A DNA stretch of 64,000 nucleotides, taken from contig NZ_RCVN01000006.1 in the NCBI RefSeq assembly GCF_003697915.1, positions 1 to 64,000 on the forward strand, written 5' to 3'. Origin of the DNA: Staphylococcus pseudoxylosus (GTDB lineage: Bacteria; Bacillota; Bacilli; Staphylococcales; Staphylococcaceae). A program made the position numbers and the translations under genes. The notes below the pieces were generated by a model. That model was not told the origin of the DNA and did not search any database. It saw nothing but the letters and a program-made list of their open reading frames with translations. Of the stretch, positions 1 through 12,162 are shown one piece after another. How positions within the stretch are numbered: position 1 is the stretch's first letter; the number at the start of each line of letters is the position of its first letter.

Positions 1-197
1 AATAGCTTTGCTATTGCATAAGTCCTACTAAGCTCAATTTTCAATTGAGCAAGTATTTTTCCTGTTTACAATAGCTTTGCTATTGCATAAGCCCCACTAA
101 CTCAATTTTCAATTGAGCAAGTACTTTTGCTGTTTACAATAGCTTTGCTATTGCATAAGTCCTACTAAGCTCAATTTTCAATTGAGCAAGTAGGACT
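1..197. repeat. Tandem ~69-bp repeat, about 2.9 copies
   Basis: Three near-identical units begin at 1, 70 and 138 (69 bp, 68 bp, and a third of about 60 bp). Each unit holds a small dyad AATAGC-ttt-GCTATT and a larger dyad built on CTCAATT-ttc-AATTGAG. In the third copy the outer arms AAGTCCTACT and AGTAGGACTT extend the second dyad into a long hairpin at about 157-196. Copies 1 and 2 have a diverged right arm. The array starts exactly at the window edge, so it probably continues to the left. It lies beyond the eno terminator. The function is unknown; it could be a staphylococcal intergenic repeat family or a decayed series of terminators. Confidence 0.85.
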
Positions 198-204
198 TTA
201 AAAA

Positions 205-233
205 AACACGCAAGTCATAATGACTTGCGTGTT
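205..233 (-). terminator. Terminator of the glycolytic operon after eno
   Basis: A perfect 13-bp inverted repeat, AACACGCAAGTCA (205-217) and TGACTTGCGTGTT (221-233), has a 3-nt loop. Read on the minus strand it is followed by a long U-run (the A-run at 198-206 on the plus strand). It sits about 30 bp past the eno stop codon. Confidence 0.9.
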
Positions 234-264
234 AGCGCGTGAACTCTTTAATTTTAAAGCTATA

Positions 265-1614
<1,350 letters not shown>

Positions 1615-1679
1615 TCATCTTCATTATAGCTTTAAATACTATAAATACAAAGTAATTTAATTCTCTTGTGTTGTTTATA

Positions 1680-1732
1680 GATGCTACAAATTGTCAGAAT
1701 AAGAAACGCTTCTATACTAAATTTATAGCATC
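1680..1732 (-). other. Long inverted repeat between gpmI and eno
   Basis: GATGCTACAAATT (1680-1692) and AATTTATAGCATC (1720-1732) pair over 13 positions. The one imperfect position becomes a G-U pair only in the minus-strand transcript, which suggests that RNA is the functional form. It lies in the longest spacer of the glycolytic cluster with no strong U-run beside it. It could be an mRNA-processing or stabilising element, or a weak attenuator. The role is inferred. Confidence 0.55.
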
Positions 1733-1762
1733 CATTTTCACTCTAAATTTTAATTCATTCAA

Positions 1763-3280
1763 TTAGTGATTGATTAATGATTCACCAGTCATATCTTCTG
1801 GTTGATTTACATTTAATAAATCTAATAATGTTGGTGCTAAATCACCAAGACGACCTGTTTCACGTAATGTCACACCATCTTTTGTAACAATGACTGGAAC
1901 TGGATTAGTTGTATGTGTAGTCATAGGTTGATCATCGTCAGTTAATACCATATCTGAATTACCGTGGTCAGCCGTTATAATTGCATGGCCACCCATTTCA
2001 GTTATTTTATCAACAACTTCACCTAAACATTCGTCTACGGCTTCAATTGCTTTAATCGTCGGTTCTAACATACCACTATGTCCAACCATATCAGGGTTCG
2101 CAAAGTTTAATAAGATTAAATCTAGGTCCCCTTTATTTAACTCTTCGATTAAAGCATCTTTGACTTCATATGCACTCATTTCTGGTTTAAGGTCATAAGT
2201 TGCGACTTTAGGTGAATCAATTAAACGACGACGTTCACCTTCGAATTCATCATTGCGACCGCCACTCATGAAATAAGTTACATGTGGGAATTTTTCTGTT
2301 TCAGCAATACGTAATTGTTTCAAACCATTATCTTGTGCAACTTCACCGATTGTATTAGTTAAATCGACTTTTTCAAAAACAATTTCAGCATCTACGTTGT
2401 CATTGTATTTTGTAAATGTTGCATAGAATAAATCTTTGACTTGTTCCACTTTAAACCCGTCAAATGCTTTATCTGTAAACACTTCAGAAAGTTGTCCTGC
2501 TCTATCTGGACGGAAGTTATAGAAGATTACTGCATCGCCATCATTAACACCTTCATTTTGGTCTTCAATGATAAATGGTTCTACAAATTCATCTGTTAAA
2601 TCTTTAGCATAGTTAGCTTCAACGCCAGCTTTTGCTGATTCAAACGTCTCTCCACCAAAATTACGGATAGCATTATATGCTCTTTCTTCTCTATCCCAAC
2701 GTTTATCACGATCCATTGCGTAATAACGTCCAGATACAGAAGCAAATTGGCCAATGCCAAGTTCATTAAATTTAGCTTCAGTTTCTTCTATATATTTTAA
2801 TGCTGATTTTTGATCAACGTCACGTCCATCTAAAAATGCGTGAACATAAACTTTTTCAATGCCTTGTTTTTTAGCTAATTCTAATAAAGCAAAAAGGTGC
2901 TGATAATGACTGTGTACGCCTCCGTCTGATAATAGACCAAAGACATGTAGTACTGAATCATTACCTTTAACATGTTGTATAGCACTGTTTAATACATTAT
3001 TTTCAAAGAAATCTCCATCTTCAATTGATTTATTGATACGAGTTAAACTTTGATAAACAATACGTCCAGCACCAATATTCATATGCCCAACTTCTGAATT
3101 ACCCATTTGGCCGTCTGGTAGTCCAACATCTAAACCACTTGCTTCGATTTGTGTTGTGGGATACTTACTATAATAACGGTCAAAATTAGGTTTATTAGCT
3201 AGTTTTACAGCATTACCATGCTCGCTCTCTCTGTTTGCAAAACCATCTAAAATAATTAATGCAGTTGGTTGTTTCGTCAT
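1763..3280 (-). CDS. gpmI: 2,3-bisphosphoglycerate-independent phosphoglycerate mutase
   Basis: This enzyme interconverts 3- and 2-phosphoglycerate using two manganese ions and a phosphoserine intermediate. The 505 aa equal the usual length. It has the alkaline-phosphatase-fold motifs LDGFANRE near the start, [11 protein letters not shown] with the catalytic serine near residue 62, [28 protein letters not shown] and ADHGNSDM. I place the start at the ATG at 3280 rather than the in-frame GTG four codons upstream, because GAAGGTG sits 9 nt before the ATG and overlaps the GTG. The ATG is 1 nt past the tpiA stop, so the two are probably translationally coupled. Confidence 0.97.
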   Translation of the reverse strand: MTKQPTALIILDGFANRESEHGNAVKLANKPNFDRYYSKYPTTQIEASGLDVGLPDGQMGNSEVGHMNIGAGRIVYQSLTRINKSIEDGDFFENNVLNSAIQHVKGNDSVLHVFGLLSDGGVHSHYQHLFALLELAKKQGIEKVYVHAFLDGRDVDQKSALKYIEETEAKFNELGIGQFASVSGRYYAMDRDKRWDREERAYNAIRNFGGETFESAKAGVEANYAKDLTDEFVEPFIIEDQNEGVNDGDAVIFYNFRPDRAGQLSEVFTDKAFDGFKVEQVKDLFYATFTKYNDNVDAEIVFEKVDLTNTIGEVAQDNGLKQLRIAETEKFPHVTYFMSGGRNDEFEGERRRLIDSPKVATYDLKPEMSAYEVKDALIEELNKGDLDLILLNFANPDMVGHSGMLEPTIKAIEAVDECLGEVVDKITEMGGHAIITADHGNSDMVLTDDDQPMTTHTTNPVPVIVTKDGVTLRETGRLGDLAPTLLDLLNVNQPEDMTGESLINH

Positions 3281-3281
3281 A

Positions 3282-4055
<774 letters not shown>

Positions 4056-4122
4056 CTATTAGTAAATTATGATTAAATAGTGTCTATTTTATAATCATGG
4101 GTTGCTGATTCTAGTCGTGCGA

Positions 4123-5313
4123 TTATTTGTTAGCAATTGCAACTACGCCAGGTAGTTCTTTGCCTTCAAGATATTCTAATGATGCGCCGCCACCAGTTGA
4201 GATATGGCTAAAGTCATCAGCATAACCTAATGAAATAGCTGCAGCAGCTGAATCGCCACCACCAATAATAGTATTAGCATCTTTCAATTCAGCGATTGCT
4301 TCACAAACGCCAATCGTACCTTTAGCAAAATTACTTAATTCAAATACACCCATTGGTCCATTCCATACTACTGTATGTGCACCTTGTAAATGCTCTTTGA
4401 ATAATTCAACTGTTTTTGGTCCAACATCCATCGCTTCTTGATCAGCCGGAATATTGTCTACAGTTACTTCTGTAATCTCTGCATCATTTGAAAATTCTTT
4501 AGCGACTTTACAATCAACCGGTAATACGATTTGATCGCCAGCACGGTCTAATAATTCTTTAGCAAAGTCAACTTTATCTTTTTCTAATAAAGATAAGCCG
4601 ATTTCTTTTCCTTGTGCTTTAAAGAATGTGTATGACATACCGCCACCGATAAGTACTTTGTCTGCAATTTTCAATAAGTTTGTAATAACGCCAATTTTGT
4701 CAGAAACTTTTGCGCCACCAAGAATTGCAACTACAGGCTTATCAGGGTTTTCAACTACGCCACCAATATATTTGATTTCTTTTTCCATTAAGAATCCTGC
4801 TACTGTTTCTAAGTTAGCTGCAATACCTACATTCGATGCATGTTCACGGTGTGCTGTACCAAAAGCATCATTTACGAATACATCACCAAGTGAAGCCCAG
4901 TATTTACCTAATTCAGGATCGTTTTTAGATTCTTTTTTACCATCTACATCTTCAAAACGAGTATTTTCGACTAATAATACGTCACCTTCATTAAGGCCTT
5001 TAACAGATTGTTCTAATGTTTCACCACGTGTTTCAGGTACAAAAGTAACTGTTTTACCTAATTTTTCCGTTAACGCATCAGCTACTGGTTTTAAAGTTAA
5101 TTCTGCTTTGTCGCTTTCTTCTTTCACTTTACCTAAATGAGAGAATAATACAATTTTGCCACCTTGTTCAATAATATATTGAATTGTTGGTAACGCTTGG
5201 ACGATACGATTATCATCAGTAATTTCTCCATCTTTCATTGGTACGTTAAAATCAGCACGAACAAGTACAGTTTTACCTTTTAATTCTAAGTCAGTTACAA
5301 TTTTTTTAGCCAT
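4123..5313 (-). CDS. pgk: Phosphoglycerate kinase
   Basis: Makes ATP from ADP and 1,3-bisphosphoglycerate. The 396-aa, two-domain protein has the N-terminal VRADFNVP substrate motif, a HLGK loop and the C-terminal GGGDSAAA nucleotide-binding loop. The reading frame extends 33 codons further upstream, but the extension is intergenic sequence containing a hairpin, and a strong GAGGAGG lies just before the ATG at 5313 that gives the family-typical [14 protein letters not shown] start. It is the third gene of the operon, after gap. Confidence 0.98.
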   Translation of the reverse strand: MAKKIVTDLELKGKTVLVRADFNVPMKDGEITDDNRIVQALPTIQYIIEQGGKIVLFSHLGKVKEESDKAELTLKPVADALTEKLGKTVTFVPETRGETLEQSVKGLNEGDVLLVENTRFEDVDGKKESKNDPELGKYWASLGDVFVNDAFGTAHREHASNVGIAANLETVAGFLMEKEIKYIGGVVENPDKPVVAILGGAKVSDKIGVITNLLKIADKVLIGGGMSYTFFKAQGKEIGLSLLEKDKVDFAKELLDRAGDQIVLPVDCKVAKEFSNDAEITEVTVDNIPADQEAMDVGPKTVELFKEHLQGAHTVVWNGPMGVFELSNFAKGTIGVCEAIAELKDANTIIGGGDSAAAAISLGYADDFSHISTGGGASLEYLEGKELPGVVAIANK

Positions 5314-5350
5314 GTAAGCTTCCTCCTCTGAATGGAACAATAAATTAAAA

Positions 5351-5380
5351 TAAGCGGAGAAGCGTTGTGCTCCCCGCTTA
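5351..5380 (-). other. Intercistronic hairpin between gap and pgk
   Basis: TAAGCGGAGA (5351-5360) and TCCCCGCTTA (5371-5380) form a 10-bp stem with one mismatch and a 10-nt loop. There is no adjacent U-run on the minus strand, so a simple terminator is unlikely. A role in mRNA processing or in differential stability of gap mRNA is plausible but inferred. Confidence 0.6.
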
Positions 5381-5443
5381 CTCCTAAGCATATTGTTTAA
5401 ATTTAACAGCACAATGCGCTTGCTAAATCAATTTTAGATCGAA

Positions 5444-7521
<2,078 letters not shown>

Positions 7522-7571
7522 TACTATCCTCCTCCGTTTCTTTATAAAGGGTCAAGTTCTAACCATAGATT

Positions 7572-7596
7572 GACTTTTCCCGTCCCTAGTGGGACA
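7572..7596 (-). promoter_or_regulatory. Probable CggR/GapR operator
   Basis: On the minus strand the segment contains TGTCCC, then AGGGAC, six bases and AGTC. The last part resembles one half (CGGGAC-N6-TGTC) of the Bacillus CggR operator with two mismatches. It lies about 20-45 nt downstream of the predicted transcription start and 50 nt before gapR, the same arrangement as in B. subtilis. The motif assignment is inference from the consensus. Confidence 0.5.
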
Positions 7597-7622
7597 AAAA
7601 AATATAACCTCTTATATTTGCA

Positions 7623-7651
7623 ATAATACTACTATCGTTTTGAAATTGCAA
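7623..7651 (-). promoter_or_regulatory. SigA-type promoter of the gapR-glycolytic operon
   Basis: Read on the minus strand: -35 TTGCAA (7646-7651), a 17-bp spacer, and -10 TATTAT (7623-7628). The predicted start near 7616 is followed by the CggR-like operator and then gapR. The rest of the 369-bp gap up to 7890 holds only the leader of the next plus-strand gene. Confidence 0.6.
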
Positions 7652-7890
7652 GCAAAAATAGCTTATATTTCATTAGCTAAATCCACTATTAAAATCATAC
7701 ATTTTTTATCTGCGTACAGTAACAATTTACCCGCTATATAATTTGTTAATCATTATTCCTTAAATAAATGGATAATTGAGTTGGTCATATTTTGTTCAAC
7801 CCCGACCACTACACCGAGCAACTCTAATTGAATACTATGTATTAAATCTTTAAAATGAATATATATTAAACCAATCGAGGAGAGAAACGC

Positions 7891-8121
7891 ATGTCTAACA
7901 ATAATAATCCAGAAGTTATTGACCCAGATGATCAACGTTATAAGGATAAGGATTACTTTAATAAAAAAAATCAAGACATTCCTACAAACCATCAACGCCA
8001 ATCTTTACATTACACAAAACATTTCGGCTGTGGTTGTGGTCCTTTAGGATGTTTTGGCGGTTGTTTTACTTTAATTATTATATTTTCATTAGTGTCTTAC
8101 TTACTCAGTTTTTTATTTTAA
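7891..8121 (+). CDS. Small membrane protein with a Cys/Gly cluster
   Basis: The 76-aa product has a hydrophilic, Asn/Asp/Lys-rich first 45 residues, then GCGCGPLGCFGGCF with four cysteines, then one hydrophobic helix (about residues 57-75) ending at the C-terminus. This looks like a tail-anchored or single-pass small membrane protein. The start is supported by GAGGAGAG 6-7 nt upstream. I do not recognise a named family. The close cysteines could bind metal, form disulfides or be acylated, but nothing in the sequence decides this. It is transcribed divergently from gapR. Confidence 0.75.
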   Translation: MSNNNNPEVIDPDDQRYKDKDYFNKKNQDIPTNHQRQSLHYTKHFGCGCGPLGCFGGCFTLIIIFSLVSYLLSFLF

Positions 8122-8505
8122 AATTATATTTTCAAAAATGATAATTACAAGTCATATTTCATTGTTCATCTACCATACTATTGATTCCTTATTACAATAG
8201 TCTTCTCATAGAATCTACCTTTTATTAATATAATGTTTCTATCTATATTATAACTTCTCAGTTCATTATCATGCTTATATATTCTTTACTGTTGTATAGT
8301 GACTTAAGCTATGCGACAGTTTATATTTTATGCTCTCATAATAACTAAACTTCTTTGAATCATCTCCGCTCTTAGGCAAAATTTTACTATTTACTTAAAA
8401 ACTTCCGTAATATTATTGTAATATTTGTAATCTTATAGTAATATGTTTATAACAATAAGGTTGCAAACAACATAATTACAAAAATATTAAAAGGAGCTTT
8501 AAAAA
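8122..8505. other. Intergenic region upstream of the isaB-like gene
   Basis: AT-rich, with no reading frame I can support. Its only clear features are the repeated TGTAAT-type motifs at 8406-8442, annotated separately, and the leader of the downstream gene. Confidence 0.6.
8406..8442 (+). promoter_or_regulatory. Two WalR-like tandem boxes upstream of the isaB-like gene
   Basis: CGTAAT-N5-TGTAAT (8406-8422) and TGTAAT-N5-AGTAAT (8426-8442) each match the WalR/YycF consensus TGTWAH-N5-TGTWAH with one mismatch. The two sites are 20 bp apart, close to two helical turns, and lie 64 bp before the ATG. WalKR controls many staphylococcal secreted wall-related proteins. AT-richness makes chance matches possible. 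Confidence 0.4.
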
Positions 8506-9021
8506 ATGAAAAAATTCACAAAAGTTATTTTAGCTGGTGGTATCGCATTAAGCACATTACTAGGCACTACAGCAACACAATTTGCATCACAAAGTAACGT
8601 TGCAGAGGCGGCGGTAAAACCATGGTACAATTATACTGGTATGACTGGCCATAACGGTAACTTTATATTAGATTCCAATTTTAAAAATGCTGTAAAACAC
8701 AATAACGTAAAAATCAATGGCTATCATATTTATGCCGATACTCAAAGTGCTTTAAGTTATCAAAAATATTCAAAAGAAGTTAAAGTACATGACCAAAAAA
8801 TGATGAAGTTTGCTACTAACAAAGCAATCCAAACTACATTCCCAGTTAAGAAAAACCATATTTCTCAAAAACAACTGACTAAAGTATGGGGCGAAGGTAA
8901 AGTTGTTAATACAGGTAAAGGTCAATCTATTTACTATACTTTAAATGGTAACAATATCAAATTTGATATCCAAAGCGGTTATGTGACAGAGGTGACATTA
9001 GGAACGGTTATTTCTAACTAA
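8506..9021 (+). CDS. IsaB-family secreted protein
   Basis: A 171-aa secreted protein. A Sec signal peptide (MKKFTKV, hydrophobic core, probable cleavage after AEA near residue 35) is followed by a mature domain whose start (YNYTGMTGHNGNFILD, then NFKNAVKHNNVKINGYHI) closely follows S. aureus immunodominant antigen B, recalled from family knowledge. IsaB is reported to bind extracellular nucleic acid and to affect host autophagy; neither is shown here. A strong AAAAGGAG precedes the ATG. A terminator follows within 50 bp, so it is monocistronic. It may be an IsaB paralogue rather than the orthologue, so no symbol is assigned. Confidence 0.85.
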   Translation: MKKFTKVILAGGIALSTLLGTTATQFASQSNVAEAAVKPWYNYTGMTGHNGNFILDSNFKNAVKHNNVKINGYHIYADTQSALSYQKYSKEVKVHDQKMMKFATNKAIQTTFPVKKNHISQKQLTKVWGEGKVVNTGKGQSIYYTLNGNNIKFDIQSGYVTEVTLGTVISN

Positions 9022-9062
9022 TTCTACTGAATCTTAATTTGTGAAATGCTTTTTATATAAAT

Positions 9063-9096
9063 AAAGCCGGGCTGATAAATAATCAGTCCGGCTTTT
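9063..9096. terminator. Bidirectional terminator after the isaB-like gene
   Basis: AAAGCCGG-G-CTGAT and ATCAG-T-CCGGCTTTT form a strong stem with a loop of about 5 nt, followed by T residues on the plus strand and preceded by A residues. It lies between convergent genes. Confidence 0.85.
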
Positions 9097-9139
9097 CAAC
9101 ATTAACAAATGCATTGACGCATCCTTATACAACTGTACT

Positions 9140-9817
9140 TTAGTCTTCCTCAGATGTTTGTGCGCTTCGATTTGAAGTATTATTTTGTGATGATCTCTCT
9201 TGTGTACTGCTTTGTGAACTATTTTGTGCACTTCTTTGGCTTGTTCTTTGCTCAGTTGTAGGCTCTGATGTTTTTTGCTCAGTGGATGGTTCTCTTGTTC
9301 TTTCTTCTGTAGAAGGCTCAGGTGTTTTTTCTTCTGTGGTTTTTTCTTCTGTTGTGCGCTCTTCAGTAGTTCTTTCTTCCGTGGTTCTTTCCTCAGTTGT
9401 TGCTTCTTTTGTTTTTTCTGGTGTTTTCTTTTCTTCAGTTGTACGTTCAGTAGTAGCAGGTTGTCTAGTTCTTTGTTGTGTCTGTTGTGTTTGTTGCGTT
9501 TGAGGAGCTTGCTGCGTCTGCTGTGTTTGTTGTGTCTGTTGCGTTTGTTGTGTCTGTTGAGATTCTTCAGTAGATTTATCTTTCTTTTTCTTCTCTTTTT
9601 CTTCTTTTGTTTTCTCTTTTTGTTTCTCTTTTTCTTCTTGTTTCTGATCTGCTAAACGTTCGTTAGCTTTATTGGAATGATCTACAAATGCAAAAATGGC
9701 AAATATGAGTCCGCCTACTAATAGTAATACAATTACTCCACTAACTATTTTCGCAAAACCACTCATTTTCTTATTATCTTGGTCATCAAAGTTATTATTT
9801 TGATTATGCTTTGGCAT
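9140..9817 (-). CDS. Membrane-anchored Gln/Thr/Glu-rich low-complexity protein
   Basis: 225 aa. A short hydrophilic N-terminus (1-20) is followed by one transmembrane helix (about 21-45) and a Lys/Glu-rich charged segment (about 50-82). Then come QQT triplets (six plus three, broken by AP), TTEER/TTEEK pentads (about five in a row), and a Ser/Gln/Arg-rich end. There is no LPXTG signal, so the most likely topology is a type II anchor with an extracellular stalk. GAGGGGAG precedes the ATG at short spacing. The repeats also create long spurious frames on the plus strand. I do not recognise the family, and repeat number is likely to vary between strains. Confidence 0.75.
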   Translation of the reverse strand: MPKHNQNNNFDDQDNKKMSGFAKIVSGVIVLLLVGGLIFAIFAFVDHSNKANERLADQKQEEKEKQKEKTKEEKEKKKKDKSTEESQQTQQTQQTQQTQQTQQAPQTQQTQQTQQRTRQPATTERTTEEKKTPEKTKEATTEERTTEERTTEERTTEEKTTEEKTPEPSTEERTREPSTEQKTSEPTTEQRTSQRSAQNSSQSSTQERSSQNNTSNRSAQTSEED

Positions 9818-10091
9818 ATGCTCCCCTCACTTCAATTTATATCATACATTTTTAAAAACCGTGTATGCTTTCAATATCAAATATATATTTTACACTATTT
9901 CATATGCTAATTAAACTTATTAACTAATTTTTTAATCTAGTTGTTATCTTAAAGTCATATATATAGTAAAATACATATGTATGATAAAATTTTATGATTT
10001 GCTTTAATATTAATCTAATTTTATCTACACTTTCAATACTTTTGTGAAAGTAATTTAAAAAAGATTACCTTATATCTATTATCATAACAGG

Positions 10092-10292
10092 ATGTGTTCT
10101 AAATTGAAAAAACATGAACTATTTGATGACTTAGATCAACACTCAAGGAATAGCAATCACGGTCTTAGACAAATTATGCTTGAAAACGAAAATCATAATA
10201 CCGAAGTACATTCGAAATCACGAGTTGCATTCATAATCTTTATTACTTTAATATTAATTAGTCTTTTGGGCTTTATTTTATTATTTCTGTAG
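10092..10292 (+). CDS. Small C-terminally anchored membrane protein (tentative)
   Basis: A 66-aa frame: a hydrophilic first 43 residues rich in Asn, His and Glu, then a single hydrophobic helix of about 20 residues at the very C-terminus. The upstream ribosome site (ACAGGATG) is weak and overlaps the start, so the start is uncertain. It resembles the 76-aa protein at 7.9 kb in architecture but not in sequence. No family recognised. Confidence 0.45.
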   Translation: MCSKLKKHELFDDLDQHSRNSNHGLRQIMLENENHNTEVHSKSRVAFIIFITLILISLLGFILLFL

Positions 10293-10517
10293 CTACAAGT
10301 GTAAACTGCTAACTTACTCCCTTTTTTAAGTGGGATAACAAGTAAAAAGATAGTTACATGCTGCAAATTGCGTTAACATAAATTTATAGCCAGGGACAAT
10401 CAACAGAAGCTTCTGCTAGGCGCTTTTGTAATCCCATTATAACTCTATACCAACAAGTAATTGGCAATGAAAGATAATTATAGATACCTAATTAACCTCT
10501 GGCAATAACGCATTTAA

Positions 10518-10545
10518 GGCTGAGACACATAGTTATGTCCCAGCC
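10518..10545. terminator. Hairpin of the GGCTGRGACA type
   Basis: GGCTGAGACA and TGTCCCAGCC form a 10-bp stem with one mismatch around an 8-nt loop. Similar gggctgggaca-type hairpins are common between staphylococcal genes. It probably ends transcription of the 66-aa gene, but it has no strong U-run. Confidence 0.5.
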
Positions 10546-10570
10546 TCACTACTAAAGGGAGTCAAAATTT

Positions 10571-10638
10571 TACCTTCGTTAGTATATTATGGGGTATACT
10601 CGAAATAATTAAGAGATGATTAATTAATATCGAAGGTA
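10571..10638. other. Three-way-junction fold of about 68 nt (possible structured RNA)
   Basis: A closing 8-bp stem TACCTTCG (10571-10578) / CGAAGGTA (10631-10638) encloses hairpin A, AGTATA (10581-10586) / TATACT (10595-10600) with an 8-nt loop, and hairpin B, TAATTAA (10606-10612) / TTAATTA (10620-10626) with a 7-nt loop. All three stems are perfect, and the junction linkers are 2, 5 and 4 nt. It matches no RNA family that I can recall. It ends about 160 bp before the epimerase start codon. Confidence 0.4.
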
Positions 10639-10801
10639 CTTTTATTATAAATCGAACCTCCTTTATTTTAAATACTTCTTAAGGTAAGTAAATGACATAT
10701 TCTTGAACAATCTTTGAAAAAATTATGACCTTCAAATGCGATGCGATTGTTTCGCTTAAAACCATTGCAACATTAGGCATTACTATTTATGAGGTGATAA
10801 A

Positions 10802-11698
10802 ATGAAAAACTATTTAATTACAGGTGGCACAGGCATGGTTGGTACGCAATTAGTAGAAGCCATTGTCCAAAGTGACTCACATATTACAATTTTAACAAGA
10901 CAAGACAAAACAACATCACATCCCAAAATCACTTATGTAAATTGGTCAAAACCTGATTGGGAAGCACAAGTACCTGACATAGATATCGTTATCAATCTTG
11001 CGGGTGCAAGTTTAAATAAGCGTTGGACTAAAAGTTATAAACAAAAGATTATGGTGAGCCGCTTACAATCAACGCAAGCCTTATTTGAATTGTTTGAAGG
11101 GCGTGAACAGAAACCCTCAGTATTCTTCAACGCAAGTGCTGTCGGTTATTACAAACCCGATTTATATCGCACATATACTGAATTATACAAAACATTACCC
11201 TTTGATTTCTTATCAGAAGTAGTCTATCAATGGGAACGTCTTGCTCGTCAATTCGAATCATTAGGTACACGTGTAGTTATAGGTAGATTTGGTATGGTAC
11301 TATCTAATGAAGGTGGTGCCTTACCCATGATGAAACTACCCTATGAATTCTATGTTGGTGGTAAAATTGGTTCAGGAAGACAGTGGTATTCTTGGATACA
11401 CATTGACGATTTAACTAGAGCAATTCTTCATACTATCAACACTGAAGAAGCACAAGGCGTATTTAATTTTACTGCGCCAATCGTTGAACACCAAAATTTA
11501 TTTGGCTACACGCTTGCGCGCGCATCACATCGCCCTCATTATACATGGGTCCCATCTTTAGCATTACGAATTATCTTAGGTCAGATGTCTACAGTTATAC
11601 TTGATACTCAAAAGGTTATTCCTAACAAATTACAGGCAATTGACTTTAAATTTAAATATCCAGATTTAAAAATCGCTTTAGAAGATTTAGTACATTAA
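10802..11698 (+). CDS. TIGR01777-family NAD-dependent epimerase-like protein
   Basis: The 298-aa short-chain-dehydrogenase-fold protein belongs to the SulA/YfcH/TIGR01777 group. It has the N-terminal Rossmann motif [11 protein letters not shown] (about residues 7-17), [12 protein letters not shown] (about 63-74) typical of this group, SAVGYY carrying the Ser and Tyr of the active site, and a WSYSWIH-like region, here [10 protein letters not shown]. The C-terminal DUF1731-like segment is present up to [13 protein letters not shown]. The substrate is unknown. GAGGTG lies 6 nt before the ATG. In staphylococci it is conserved near clpP. It is probably co-transcribed with the 69-aa membrane protein 23 bp downstream. 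Confidence 0.9.
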   Translation: MKNYLITGGTGMVGTQLVEAIVQSDSHITILTRQDKTTSHPKITYVNWSKPDWEAQVPDIDIVINLAGASLNKRWTKSYKQKIMVSRLQSTQALFELFEGREQKPSVFFNASAVGYYKPDLYRTYTELYKTLPFDFLSEVVYQWERLARQFESLGTRVVIGRFGMVLSNEGGALPMMKLPYEFYVGGKIGSGRQWYSWIHIDDLTRAILHTINTEEAQGVFNFTAPIVEHQNLFGYTLARASHRPHYTWVPSLALRIILGQMSTVILDTQKVIPNKLQAIDFKFKYPDLKIALEDLVH

Positions 11699-11721
11699 TG
11701 GATTAGGACTGAATTTAAAAA

Positions 11722-11931
11722 ATGAAACATGATCGTTTAACACATGTATTACTTTTAATCTCTGGTTTACTGCTGTTATTAAACGGTGGATTTGCATTTG
11801 AGAAATCCACTCCGATGCTTGTCGTTTCATCCTTTTTAATCGTTTTTGGAATCTTTGTTACTGCGTTTGCACTAAAACTTTTCTTTAACGGCAAAAATAG
11901 TTCCAAAAGTAATACATTTCAAGATTCTTAA
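11722..11931 (+). CDS. Small two-helix membrane protein
   Basis: 69 aa with two hydrophobic segments (about residues 8-26 and 31-53) separated by a short charged loop, and a hydrophilic Ser/Asn-rich tail. It begins 23 bp after the epimerase stop and is followed directly by a terminator, so it is probably the second gene of a two-gene unit. The ribosome site (AGGACT) is weak and somewhat far. No named family recognised. Confidence 0.6.
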   Translation: MKHDRLTHVLLLISGLLLLLNGGFAFEKSTPMLVVSSFLIVFGIFVTAFALKLFFNGKNSSKSNTFQDS

Positions 11932-11945
11932 TATACTTTTCAATA

Positions 11946-11985
11946 AAAACCAGTCAAGTGCTGTCCGTGCATTTGGTTGGTTTTT
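11946..11985 (+). terminator. Terminator after the epimerase unit
   Basis: AACCAGTCAAGTGC pairs with GCATTTGGTTGGTT over 14 positions (three G-U pairs) around a 7-nt loop and ends in TTTTT on the plus strand. Confidence 0.8.
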
Positions 11986-12066
11986 CATTTACGATATTTT
12001 TTGTTTTAATTTGATTCATATCAATATTTCAGTGATTGAATTCATAACTTATTATTAAAAGGCACA

Positions 12067-12100
12067 TAAAAAAGCCCGGAACATCTACTTATGTCCCGAG
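12067..12100 (-). terminator. Terminator of clpP
   Basis: CGGAACAT (12077-12084) and ATGTCCCG (12091-12098) form the stem. On the minus strand it is followed by a U-run (AAAAAA at 12068-12073 on the plus strand). It lies about 65 bp beyond the clpP stop. Confidence 0.8.
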
Positions 12101-12162
12101 ACCGATAAAACAAGCTACACAATTCTATATGCCTCTTGTCAATAACCTTACAATTGGTAATC

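Larger units (their letters stand above)
10293..10801. other. 509-bp intergenic region with two structured elements
   Basis: No coding frame is supported. It contains a staphylococcal-type hairpin (10518-10545), a three-way-junction fold (10571-10638) and the leader of the epimerase gene. Confidence 0.6.

Noticed and set aside
1..197. CRISPR array
   Set aside because: Units are contiguous and near-identical along their whole length, with no variable spacers, and no cas genes are present.
4628..5140. 170-codon plus-strand frame
   Set aside because: Antisense to pgk, which is fully conserved.
7753..8001. 82-codon minus-strand frame
   Set aside because: It is antisense to the well-supported 76-aa gene and lacks a ribosome site.
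9275..9655. Long plus-strand frames rich in Cys, Phe, Ser and Leu inside the QQT/TTEER gene
   Set aside because: They arise from antisense reading of short-period repeats; they have no ribosome site and an implausible composition.
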